Positions 28,481 through 36,077 of a DNA stretch of 64,000 nucleotides are shown here, piece by piece. The DNA lies in the NCBI GenBank assembly GCA_937924855.1, contig CALEYQ010000063.1, positions 39,171 through 103,170 of the forward strand. The letters run 5' to 3'. Below the pieces are notes generated by a model. The model was not told where the DNA came from and ran no database searches. It saw only the letters and a list, made by a program, of their open reading frames with translations. Within the stretch, counting starts at the first letter, position 1; each line of letters begins with the position of its first letter. This DNA is from an uncultured Bacteroidota bacterium (GTDB taxonomy: Bacteria; Bacteroidota; Bacteroidia; JADZBD01). The translations under genes and the position numbers were made by a program.

Positions 28481-29114
28481 CTAATCAACAATACATTCAA
28501 TCTCAGAAAATATTAACTCAGCATTTTTAGGTAGTTTTTTACTTGAAATTATTAAACCGTAATGGAAAGAATCAATAAAAAAGTGGTTCCTCCCCAAACT
28601 TCCAGAATTCCCAGCTTTCCATTTGTAGGAAAATCGGAAGCCTTTCGGGGTATTATTTTGCACAAAGTAAGAAACAAAGCTTCCAACCTTAAAATAATAT
28701 ATGTCCGCACAGGTTCCCTTATTTTTAAAAATTCCAAAATCTCCTTTTATCCATTTGTTAGCCAAAATAAAATCTGAGGCGCTAATCCTTCTAACCCAAC
28801 ATTCCCCAATTATTCCTATTAGGCTCAAAGTTGCTTTGGCTTCTTTTAACAAACCCTTTACCTTTTGCTTATCCGAAGTCAAATTTTCCTCATTTTCTAT
28901 ATAAGATTCCATTAATTCTATTTGCTCTTCAAGGGAAATCTTGGCTTGCTCACAACTTCCATCTACCATAATATTCCTTCGAAAATCAGAAGTGACAATT
29001 TCAATTTCTGCCTCAAACTTATCCAAATAGTTTGGGCTCCCATTAGAATTTCCATGGAAAAAACTTCCAATTAGTAAGGGCAAAACAAAAAAAAATTGAC
29101 TTAAATTTCACCAT
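28481..29114 (-). pseudogene. Exported hypothetical protein with frameshifted start
   Basis: The long reading frame (stop at 28,481) has no ATG at its upstream end; it is open only from a TTG at 29,083. An ATG at 29,114 in another frame begins MVKFKSIFF. A run of nine A (29,087-29,095; nine T on the coding strand) lies between them. With one more T the two join into MVKFKSIFFFVLPLLIGSFF, a proper signal peptide, continuing with HGNSNGSPNYLDKFEAEIEIVTSDF. So the gene is either frameshifted, phase-variable at the homopolymer, or carries a sequencing error. The mature part (about 185 residues) matches no family I know. Confidence 0.6.
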
Positions 29115-29173
29115 AAACAAAAAAGAATTTAGTTTACAAATAAGCTAAAAAACAGCGAAAAATGTCACTTTTT

Positions 29174-29695
29174 TTATTGATCCGCCCCCCTTATCAATGA
29201 GAACTTTCCTGTAGCATTTATCTTCTGAAGTGGGTCTGTCATAAGCTTCAATCTACCTGACCAAGTTCCCTCAATTAAACCACCTACACTTTGATACTTT
29301 GTGATGCTTACTACCACTGAGTCACTCATAACCATAGCGGCCTGTGCACAAGTTGAAACTGAATCATTTAATTGAACAAACAATACACTTCCGGTTGAAT
29401 TTGAAAGTAAAAAATTCCCAACAGCCGCCCCTGGAAAATTTAAGGATAAAGCACCTACGTTATTTTTTAATTGCTGGACTGCGGTGTAGTTTTGATTAAC
29501 CCCAAATCTTGCTGAGTTCGGATTTACAAGGAAGGTATTGTTATTGTACCCGCAAGCCCCATTATAATAGGTAATCTCGTTCACTCCGGCAGTCGGAGGC
29601 TGAGCAGGTGGAGGATTAGAATTGGGACTTTCACCCTTTTTACATCCAATGAAACCAACTAAACAAAATGAAAGTAATAGCCCTGCAATTCTCAT
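29174..29695 (-). CDS. Lipoprotein of unknown function
   Basis: A 173-residue lipoprotein: MRIAGLLLSFCLVGFIGC is the signal with a lipobox FIGC, followed by KKGESPNSNPPPAQPP, a proline-rich tether typical of outer-membrane lipoproteins, and a small beta-rich domain (GACGYNNNTFLVN ... VGGLIEGTWSGRLKLM). The ATG at 29,695 is preferred to a TTG six codons upstream. No function can be assigned. Confidence 0.7.
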   Translation of the reverse strand: MRIAGLLLSFCLVGFIGCKKGESPNSNPPPAQPPTAGVNEITYYNGACGYNNNTFLVNPNSARFGVNQNYTAVQQLKNNVGALSLNFPGAAVGNFLLSNSTGSVLFVQLNDSVSTCAQAAMVMSDSVVVSITKYQSVGGLIEGTWSGRLKLMTDPLQKINATGKFSLIRGADQ

Positions 29696-29773
29696 ATTAA
29701 AGGATTTTAACAACCAAATTTATCAAGGCAATTTTTAATCTTGATTCTAAAAATTACCTTACAATTGAATTAT

Positions 29774-30634
29774 CTAATTTGTAAAAATCTTGAATCTTTT
29801 TTCATTCTCAATAATATAATAATTCCTTGATTCGACATCCAAGTTATCCTCCAATATTACAAACTCAGATCTAGATACCTTTTTGACTTTCCTTTTGATA
29901 TTGTAAGGCGTATTACCTGCGTAGAACGAGACCTTTGCAATTTGTTTCCAACTTCCTTTTTTGTAAGAGTAAATATACAAAGTCCGCCAATAACTGGTAA
30001 AATGGAAGGTAACTACTCCAACTTCACATACGCCATCTTCATCTAGGTCACCGACATTATCTATAATTGCATCTATTGCATTTTTATGCGCAAGAGTTGG
30101 AAGCGAATTTGAAAAACGAATATTTAGCCAACAAATCGAATCCGCACATTCAGGAGAGTCTTCATTTGTTAACTCAATTTGAGGACCCCTAACAAATGCG
30201 GTGTCAGGCTCACCATCATTATCTAAATCCCCTAATAAGAACTTATTATTCCCAATTTGATTGCTAACGCTAAATATTTGAGAATTAAGGGACTTTACGG
30301 GGATCTCCATTGATTTAAGTCGCTTATTTAACTCAGAATTATTTGTGTCTAGCAACCCAAGAGCTCTATAAAAATATAATTGGTCCTTGGCTTCATTAAT
30401 GTTTCCAGACTCTGTTGCCTTTAGCAAAATTTGATATTGGAATTTTTCCCGTTCAGCTTGTAAAACACGAGAATTATTTTGGTCGGTCAAATAAATATTA
30501 ACCCCAAATCCAAGCATACCCAAAAGAAGTGAAATACCTATAGGGGTGAACATTTTGTGATACCACCTGTTTCTCCTCATTCCAGCTACCTCGAGCTCAA
30601 GCTTTTCCAGTTCTAGTTGCTGTTTTTTATCCAT
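29774..30634 (-). CDS. Membrane-anchored FG-GAP/VCBS-like protein
   Basis: A 286-residue protein with a short cytoplasmic Lys/Glu-rich N-terminus, one membrane helix (MFTPIGISLLLGMLGFGVNIYL, about 28-49), a coiled linker and an outer domain with two calcium-binding-like repeats, LLGDLDNDGEPDTAFVRG and NVGDLDEDGVCEVGVVTFH. These match FG-GAP/VCBS repeats of beta-propeller proteins, though two repeats are too few for a full propeller. Function unknown. Confidence 0.65.
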   Translation of the reverse strand: MDKKQQLELEKLELEVAGMRRNRWYHKMFTPIGISLLLGMLGFGVNIYLTDQNNSRVLQAEREKFQYQILLKATESGNINEAKDQLYFYRALGLLDTNNSELNKRLKSMEIPVKSLNSQIFSVSNQIGNNKFLLGDLDNDGEPDTAFVRGPQIELTNEDSPECADSICWLNIRFSNSLPTLAHKNAIDAIIDNVGDLDEDGVCEVGVVTFHFTSYWRTLYIYSYKKGSWKQIAKVSFYAGNTPYNIKRKVKKVSRSEFVILEDNLDVESRNYYIIENEKRFKIFTN

Positions 30635-30772
30635 GAAATTGTAAAATCAAATTTTTGAAGCATCCATTTTGGGAAGTCTTGAATTTTGGGAAATTCAAAT
30701 TTAGTTAAATTCATACTATTGTTGGGGAGCAACTTGAAATTTATCCCTTTGTATGATAAGTGAAACTCAAAT

Positions 30773-31321
30773 ATGAATAACAAGACATACGCAATCTCCG
30801 AAGGCGAACTATTCCTTGCCGAATACCTAGAAGACAAGGGCTTTCGGTTTAAAAAGCAGATAAAAATTGAAGGCTTAAAGGGAGACTCTAAAGCCTATCG
30901 GGTAGCCGATTTGTACCTAAAAGACTATAAAGTTTATATCGAATTTTTCGGGATGTGGCATGTAAGCGATGAAAACAAACAGAAATACCGGGAAAAAAAA
31001 GACATTTTTCAAAAAAACGGAATTCCATGTATTTACCTATATCCGGAAAATCTTGGAATTATTGAATTCATCCTTCATAAGCGCCTAATAAAGACCCTTA
31101 AGGAATGGAATATGACCCGACAACTTTTCAGGTATAAAACAATCCGATTTTGGAAGAATTATAAATGGCTTCTTATGACAACCCCAATTTTCTGGGTATT
31201 CTGCGTAATGTCCTTTTCAGACCCCCAGGACTCCTGGACATTAAAGCTTTTTATCCTTTCCTTTTGCCTATTATTAACCGCAGGCCTGATAGATGCCCTA
31301 CGGGATGCAATTCTTGAGTGA
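30773..31321 (+). CDS. PD-(D/E)XK nuclease-like protein with two C-terminal membrane helices
   Basis: A 182-residue protein. Its first 110 residues look like a DUF559/Vsr-type restriction-endonuclease fold: ISEGELFLAEYLEDKGFRFKKQ, then YRVADLYLKDYKVYIEFFGMWH, where Asp46 and Glu57 fit the PD-(D/E)XK acidic pair (here D...E-F-F-G), and GIPCIYLYPENL. The last 60 residues form two hydrophobic helices (WLLMTTPIFWVFCVMSF; LFILSFCLLLTAGLI). Membrane anchoring is unusual for this fold. It lies on the opposite strand to its neighbours. A defence role is inference. Confidence 0.7.
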   Translation: MNNKTYAISEGELFLAEYLEDKGFRFKKQIKIEGLKGDSKAYRVADLYLKDYKVYIEFFGMWHVSDENKQKYREKKDIFQKNGIPCIYLYPENLGIIEFILHKRLIKTLKEWNMTRQLFRYKTIRFWKNYKWLLMTTPIFWVFCVMSFSDPQDSWTLKLFILSFCLLLTAGLIDALRDAILE

Positions 31322-31460
31322 AAACCTATTTGGGATTACCACAATGACCTATATCCAAATTTTTGGCTATTTATTTTCGGCGAAGGTGCTTTTTTATTAA
31401 TATTGACAAACCATGATTTTAGTCTTTTAATGGTTTTTTTACTGAACAAAATACAAAAAC

Positions 31461-31973
31461 ATGAAGCCTCTTATCTCGATTCTATCTTTATTCCTTGTTT
31501 TTAACTCCATCCAGAGTCAAAATTGCAAGCTGCAATCAAAAACTGATGATTTTAATAAAACCACCTTGGTTCAAACAAGCCTTTCAACTATTTACAATTG
31601 GTTCGTAAAAATCGAATCTGGGTTCATGAAAGTAGATTCTTTTTTTTTAATTAAATTCGAGGTAACATATTCGGAGCACAAATCAAAAATAATTAACAAA
31701 GAATCCAAAGTTCAAATCCTTCTCGAAAACTCTTCAATTTTAGAATTAAACCCAATAAAAGAAGCCTCAGGAGATTTTACCCAGGTGGGATCTTCATCCT
31801 TAACCATTATTAAGTTTCAATGTATCTTAACCAAAAATCAACTGGAACAACTTTCCAAAGAACCCATTAAAAAAATAAGAATTAACTATTACAACTCCCC
31901 GGAGGATTTTGAAATCAAAGAAAAAAGCCGGAAAAAATTAGCAGAACCCGCCAAATGCATTTTAGGAGCTTAA
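31461..31973 (+). CDS. Small secreted protein of unknown function
   Basis: A 170-residue protein with a signal peptide (MKPLISILSLFLVFNSIQSQ) and a beta-rich mature part with KVDSFFLIKFEVTYSEHKSKI, ending in ILGA. I do not recognise the family. It ends five bases before the middle att core, so it is the last gene of the cargo segment. Confidence 0.65.
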   Translation: MKPLISILSLFLVFNSIQSQNCKLQSKTDDFNKTTLVQTSLSTIYNWFVKIESGFMKVDSFFLIKFEVTYSEHKSKIINKESKVQILLENSSILELNPIKEASGDFTQVGSSSLTIIKFQCILTKNQLEQLSKEPIKKIRINYYNSPEDFEIKEKSRKKLAEPAKCILGA

Positions 31974-31977
31974 TGTT

Positions 31978-31995
31978 TTACTTCCCAATACAGAA
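31978..31995. other. Left att core of the 29-kb element (mnmE 3'-end copy)
   Basis: TTACTTCCCAATACAGAA. It matches the outer-left core (26,402) at 16 of 18 positions and mnmE's own end (60,952) at 14 of 18. On the other strand it reads TTC TGT ATT GGG AAG TAA, a synonymous copy of the mnmE ending Phe-Cys-Ile-Gly-Lys-stop, the same target known for Salmonella genomic island 1. An AGGTACAAA iteron, otherwise clustered only at the integrase end, lies 59 bases inside at 32,054. Confidence 0.7.
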
Positions 31996-32053
31996 TTTTC
32001 TTAATCTTTCAGCAGCTTGATTTGTAACCTGTTTGCCCAAAACACTTTATCGA

Positions 32054-32062
32054 AGGTACAAA
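32054..32062 (+). repeat. AGGTACAAA iteron at the left end
   Basis: An exact copy of the 9-base iteron found three times (plus one variant) at 60,782-60,831 by the right core. Its place just inside the left core fits an arm-type integrase or excisionase site. Confidence 0.55.
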
Positions 32063-32125
32063 AAGAACACAAATGGATTCTTAATCATTCGCAAAAGATA
32101 TTAGCAATTAGAAATTCAATACAAG

Positions 32126-32154
32126 AAAAATGGCAGGTGAGCAATCACCTGCCA
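32126..32154 (-). terminator. Rho-independent terminator
   Basis: A perfect 10-base stem TGGCAGGTGA (32,131-32,140) and TCACCTGCCA (32,145-32,154) with a four-base loop. On the minus strand it is followed by TTTTTC, so it ends the transcript of the gene at 32,185-33,114. Confidence 0.8.
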
Positions 32155-32184
32155 AGAGTATAAGAAAATCACAATGATGAATTA

Positions 32185-33114
32185 TTATCGCAAATTAATT
32201 TCATCAGCAGCAAATCCAAACATCTTCTGATACTTCATCGGGATTTCAGAGAAATTACCCTGAAACATTCTGATGTCGTTCTCCTTGTTTGCAGGGTAAC
32301 CAAAGTATTGTAAGATTACCTTAGCGCACAGTGCAGTATTGTGTTTGGCTGCATTTATGTATCCGCGAAGGAAACACCAATTATACCATGCAATAATCGC
32401 GCTTTTAGTTCCGCGACTTTTTTCTATGATTACCGCATTACCATTTTGAAATTTTATTAATCTAACCTCCTCCAATTTCTTTAAGGCGGGAACAAGTTTT
32501 GTTTCAATGAAAATATCCTCAATGGTAATTGCATGATTGTCGTACCTGCTCCATGCTTTGTTATATTTCTTTTCGTAAAGCTGTTTCAATAAATTTTCAA
32601 CGAAGTTCTTTACGAAGGCAAGCATCATCGAAAGTTCTTGCCAAAAGGCACGGATTGAAAAAGAGTTTGTGTTGTCCAACAAACTACATTCCGTATCGAT
32701 GTCCGTAAATACAAAATCGCCAATACCAGAAACATATTCTACACTTTTGTCTTTACCATTTCTCCAGATGAAATAAAGATCGGTCAGCAACTTATCAGTT
32801 AACCTACTCTCGTATACAGTGAGCTCATATCGCAATCGAAAAAGAAAAGCTTCTGCTTCATGCCAACTTTTCTTTTTTGCAAACGAAACGTACACACTTT
32901 CCAATGCATCTACTTTTTCTTCGATTGCGTTAAACGCACAATTCAAAATTAGTTTTGAATAACATTTGTCTGCTTCCGAAAATGATTCAGGATTGGATTT
33001 TACCATCGCAGCGTTGAACACATCCTTCCGTATTTGACGCGAGTGGGAAAGAAGTACATCGGTAACCGCGTCTGTCAGATTTTTGACGCTTTTTTTTGAA
33101 AATGTCGTTGCCAT
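32185..33114 (-). CDS. Hypothetical protein, mostly helical
   Basis: A 309-residue soluble protein starting MATTFSKKSVKNLTDAVTDVLLSHSRQIRKDVF. It is predicted helical by composition, with EAEAFLFRLRYELTVYESRLTDKLLTDLYFIWRNG and a C-terminal WYNWCFLRGYINAAKHNTALCAKVILQYFGY. I recognise no family or catalytic motif. It is the first gene inside the left end, monocistronic, with its own terminator. Confidence 0.65.
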   Translation of the reverse strand: MATTFSKKSVKNLTDAVTDVLLSHSRQIRKDVFNAAMVKSNPESFSEADKCYSKLILNCAFNAIEEKVDALESVYVSFAKKKSWHEAEAFLFRLRYELTVYESRLTDKLLTDLYFIWRNGKDKSVEYVSGIGDFVFTDIDTECSLLDNTNSFSIRAFWQELSMMLAFVKNFVENLLKQLYEKKYNKAWSRYDNHAITIEDIFIETKLVPALKKLEEVRLIKFQNGNAVIIEKSRGTKSAIIAWYNWCFLRGYINAAKHNTALCAKVILQYFGYPANKENDIRMFQGNFSEIPMKYQKMFGFAADEINLR

Positions 33115-33339
33115 AATGTTATGGTTTTAAGATTACCACAAAGGTACGGAAACTTTATAATGCGTTGATTAGCAGGCGATTATTTTAGGAATTGTTTTCC
33201 TGTTTTTCATTTTGTGATGAAATTTTTCTGAAAGGCCTCCGAAAAATCTGATAATCAAAAAGAAAGAAGAAGCATATTTTCGGACGCAAATATGCGCGGA
33301 CCAAAATACCGGAATCAAAACCGGCATTTACCGGAAAAA

Positions 33340-33909
33340 TTATATCCGTTCTATTGATGTGATTCCACTCACGCGAGCTTCGATGATCTTACCCGGCTTT
33401 TCGCCGACGCGCTCCACTTCAAGAATGAAAATGGGATGATGCAATGCGAGAACAGAGGCTTTAAAAATATCACCCTCTTTTAGCTGGCTGTTTTTTTGTG
33501 AAATGACTTTGAACTTCGATTTGCCAACATATTCAATATGCACCACTGTGTCCGGGCTGTATGAATATTGAAATTGTTCACCTATTTTTAATTTACCGGG
33601 CTTTAGTTCGCTGATTGTTCTTAGTTGTATATCCTTCTCACCTGAAATGGATTTCAGTAAATCTTCCCATGTTGCAAATCCCAAATAATTACTGAGAATA
33701 TCCAATGTAAGAAGGCGTGGTTCTTTTACTGATTTATTGAATCCGAATAACCGTCTGAGAGTGGACGCACTAATGCGACATTTACATTCGGCAGAAATCT
33801 TTTCCGACAATGTATCGCAGTCGCGGGAATAGCGGATGCTGATTCCCGACTTTTCTTCTATCTTCTTTTTGATGATTTCAGAAAGCACAAAAGCAAATCT
33901 ATAATGCAA
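33340..33909 (-). CDS. Putative HTH-type regulator with beta-rich C-terminal domain
   Basis: A 189-residue protein. The N-terminal 80 residues (IIKKKIEEKSGISIRYSRDCDTLSEKISAECKCRISASTLRRLFGFNK, then LLTLDILSNYLGFATWEDLL) look like a DNA-binding domain used by several Bacteroidota regulators. The C-terminal half is a small beta domain (IGEQFQYSYSPDTVVHIEYVGKSKFKVISQ). No ATG begins the frame: the start is a TTG at 33,909 or a GTG at 33,888. It is divergent from the MORN protein and may control it through the repeats between them. Confidence 0.6.
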   Translation of the reverse strand: MHYRFAFVLSEIIKKKIEEKSGISIRYSRDCDTLSEKISAECKCRISASTLRRLFGFNKSVKEPRLLTLDILSNYLGFATWEDLLKSISGEKDIQLRTISELKPGKLKIGEQFQYSYSPDTVVHIEYVGKSKFKVISQKNSQLKEGDIFKASVLALHHPIFILEVERVGEKPGKIIEARVSGITSIERI

Positions 33910-33942
33910 AATTCCCCAATGTTTGAAATGGAAGAAATGACA

Positions 33943-33990
33943 GGAATGAATGAAATGAAAGGAATGAATGGGATGGGACTTTTTCCCATT
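33943..33990. repeat. Short tandem and inverted repeats between divergent genes
   Basis: GGAATGAATGAAATGAAA (33,943-33,960) is followed at once by GGAATGAATGGGATGGGA (33,961-33,978), an imperfect 18-base tandem pair. An inverted repeat AATGGGA (33,967-33,973) / TCCCATT (33,984-33,990) overlaps it. The place between the HTH gene and the MORN gene fits an operator, which is inference. Confidence 0.4.
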
Positions 33991-34054
33991 ATTTGCTCAA
34001 ATTGCAATTTGTTACTTTCAGCAATAAACTGGCTTAATCTCAAATCATAATACT

Positions 34055-35527
34055 ATGAATAAGTGGTCAATTATTCTACTCCTGATTGCAATCACAGGTG
34101 CTGATTGCTACGCCCAGCAGACAATTACTACCTACTACGATCCATATTATAAAACCAAGAAAAAGGAGGTTTATCAGGTGGATGGATACGGATATAAAAA
34201 TGGTTCCTACACGTCCTACTATGAACACGGAGCAGTTTATGCGAAGGGTAGTTATAAAAGCGATGCGAAAATTGGCAAATGGACTTATAACATCGATGGG
34301 ACAACCGACATCGAAACATTCGATAATGAGGGCAACAAAAATGGGTACTGGTTACATTATTGCACTTTTAACCGTAAAATCAAGTCTTTTGAAGGAACTT
34401 ATAAGATCAACAAAAAGGATGGCGTATGGACGGAATATTATTGCGGATCAGAAACTAAAATTCAGAAAATAAAAAGTAAAGAAACTTATGTCAATGGTGA
34501 ATTGAATGGATTTTGCACGTACGTGGATGAAGATGATTGGAAAACAGAGGGAACCATTAAAGGAATACAAAAAGTAGGTGAATGGAAAACCTATCGCAGT
34601 GATGGTTCGATTTTTAAATCAATTACATACACAGATGCGGGAAATGGATATAGCGAAGGCACAGAGATTATTTATTGGAGAAATGGGAAAATAAATGAAC
34701 AGAGAAAAGTGACCGATCTGTTTTTATATACGGGTATGGGCCCCACATTAGAAAGGCAAGGACTCACAGGAGAGGAAATGTTTTATGATAGCTTGGGTGT
34801 TCTTTATGCAAAAAATGTGTGGGATAGTACAAAAACCAAAGGCAAGCATTATGAGTTTTTTCCCAACGGAAACATCGAAGTAAGTTGCGATGTTTTATTT
34901 ACAAATAAAGCCTGGTTAAACGACGGTACCAAAACATGGGGCCGAATATATTCTGGACACCAAATTATTTATTATCCCAATGGAAATAAAAAATCAGAGT
35001 GCGATAAGGATAAAAATGGATACCTTATTGAGGGTACATATTACGGTTATTTGGAAAATGGCGAACCTGACGAGAAAACAAAAGCAATGTTGTTAAAGCA
35101 GGAAGAAGAAAAGAAAAAGAAAGAGGAGGAGTTGAGATTACAAAAGGAAAAGGAAAGGGAAGCGGAACTGCAATCAAAACTTAAATCACAGGAGGACTCA
35201 ATCATTCTTTTATACAATCAATTTGTAAATGCCTATACCGAAAAAAAAGAATCACCAATACTTGTTGATGAATACGGAAAACCTATTGTGAAAACCACAT
35301 ATCCAAAAGGGAAGAATGTTTTTGAAAAGGCAGATACAGTAATAAAAGAAGAGATAGAAAAAAGAAAAGGGATAACAGATTCGAATCAAAAGCTTTTAGC
35401 GGGAGTTGAAATCCTAACATCACTTTCAAAATTGATTCAAATGTCGGCTGGTGACTTAAGCGATAAGGATAAGCAATTAAAGAAGGTTTCTGATCCAGCC
35501 GAAATAAAAAAGATTCTCGGCATATAG
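34055..35527 (+). CDS. Secreted MORN-repeat (YwqK-like) protein
   Basis: A 490-residue protein with signal MNKWSIILLLIAITGADCYAQ. It carries about ten MORN-like repeats (YGYKNGSYTSYYEHGAVYAKG, KIGKWTYNIDG, NKNGYWLHY, KVGEWKTYRSDG, ENGEPDE), the pattern of YwqK-type antitoxin-like proteins. A charged coiled coil (EEEKKKKEEELRLQKEKEREAEL) and a helical tail follow. MORN repeats often bind membranes or other proteins. No paired toxin is visible, so 'antitoxin' should not be assumed. Confidence 0.75.
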   Translation: MNKWSIILLLIAITGADCYAQQTITTYYDPYYKTKKKEVYQVDGYGYKNGSYTSYYEHGAVYAKGSYKSDAKIGKWTYNIDGTTDIETFDNEGNKNGYWLHYCTFNRKIKSFEGTYKINKKDGVWTEYYCGSETKIQKIKSKETYVNGELNGFCTYVDEDDWKTEGTIKGIQKVGEWKTYRSDGSIFKSITYTDAGNGYSEGTEIIYWRNGKINEQRKVTDLFLYTGMGPTLERQGLTGEEMFYDSLGVLYAKNVWDSTKTKGKHYEFFPNGNIEVSCDVLFTNKAWLNDGTKTWGRIYSGHQIIYYPNGNKKSECDKDKNGYLIEGTYYGYLENGEPDEKTKAMLLKQEEEKKKKEEELRLQKEKEREAELQSKLKSQEDSIILLYNQFVNAYTEKKESPILVDEYGKPIVKTTYPKGKNVFEKADTVIKEEIEKRKGITDSNQKLLAGVEILTSLSKLIQMSAGDLSDKDKQLKKVSDPAEIKKILGI

Positions 35528-35537
35528 CTTTTCCCTC

Positions 35538-35562
35538 TCTTCCCTCGGGAAGAACATTTTTT
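35538..35562 (+). terminator. Possible terminator after the MORN gene
   Basis: TCTTCCC and GGGAAGA (35,538-35,553) form a tight hairpin, followed after ACA by TTTTTT. Confidence 0.45.
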
Positions 35563-35604
35563 CCATTAGGAATCTCAAAATAGATTCGTCCAAATCATCT
35601 AACA

Positions 35605-35847
35605 ATGAACTGGAAGAATTTATCTGCGCGCCAAAAAAATGAATTCCTTGATAACTCTCTGAGAAAAGGCATACTGCGCGAGTACGCAATCCTGTTGCAG
35701 CTTCTCAACCAAATGGAAAAGCAGGAAAAAGAAGGCTTGCTGAAAACATACCCGCTGTTAGAAAAAGAATTTTCCAAACACCTGCTTGAACTCACCAGGC
35801 AGGTAAAGTCGCTGGCCGTCTCCATCCGTGCTGAAAAAACTTCCTGA
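35605..35847 (+). CDS. Small helical protein
   Basis: An 80-residue protein, MNWKNLSARQKNEFLDNSLRKG, helical and highly charged, with FSKHLLELTRQVKSLAVSIR at the end. No known domain. It is 5 bases upstream of the SymE-like gene and is probably the first gene of that operon; it could be a small partner or regulator of it. Confidence 0.6.
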   Translation: MNWKNLSARQKNEFLDNSLRKGILREYAILLQLLNQMEKQEKEGLLKTYPLLEKEFSKHLLELTRQVKSLAVSIRAEKTS

Positions 35848-35852
35848 TATAT

Positions 35853-36077
35853 ATGAGTGGGAATAGTCAGGAGATAAAAAGTTCAGACAGGAGAAGTTTG
35901 AAGATCCAACCGAAATATGTGCCGCGCAGTGTTCGCTACCAGATTGTTCCGGAAATTAAATTAACCGGTAAATGGTTGTCTCAATACGGTTTTATGGTCA
36001 ATGAGCGGGTGGAAATTTATTGCGAACGCGGCAAACTGGTTATCGTCCCGGAAAAAAATAAACCCACAACCCAATGA
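35853..36077 (+). CDS. SymE-like small protein
   Basis: A 74-residue protein whose C-terminal half (VPEIKLTGKWLSQYGFMVNERVEIYCERGKLVIVPE) matches the SymE pattern (IRLSGKWL-AGF-G--V-V--E-G-LVI), a swapped-hairpin AbrB-like fold. SymE of Escherichia coli is the protein part of a type I toxin-antitoxin pair with SymR RNA. I see no obvious antisense RNA here. The stop overlaps the start of the next gene (ATGA), so it is translationally coupled to a degenerate DnaB-like protein. Confidence 0.75.
   Translation: MSGNSQEIKSSDRRSLKIQPKYVPRSVRYQIVPEIKLTGKWLSQYGFMVNERVEIYCERGKLVIVPEKNKPTTQ

Larger units (their letters stand above)
26402..31995. mobile_element. Cargo segment / relic of an earlier mnmE-targeted element
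   Basis: This 5.6-kb stretch is bounded by two copies of the mnmE 3'-end sequence (26,402-26,419 and 31,978-31,995). It is visibly richer in A+T than the chromosome before 26,230. It holds seven genes without housekeeping roles: two lipoproteins, a DUF3800 protein, an exported protein with a frameshifted start, an FG-GAP-like membrane protein, a membrane-anchored nuclease-like protein and a small secreted protein. No integrase is present, so it could move only with the help of the neighbouring element. Confidence 0.55.

Noticed and set aside
31978..31995. Middle att core as a chance match
   Set aside because: It matches 16 of 18 bases to the outer core, reads as a synonymous mnmE ending, and has an AGGTACAAA iteron just inside. 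Chance remains possible but is less likely.
34055..35527. Antitoxin of a toxin-antitoxin pair (YwqK label)
   Set aside because: It has a signal peptide and MORN repeats but no toxin partner; the label from the family name is not supported.
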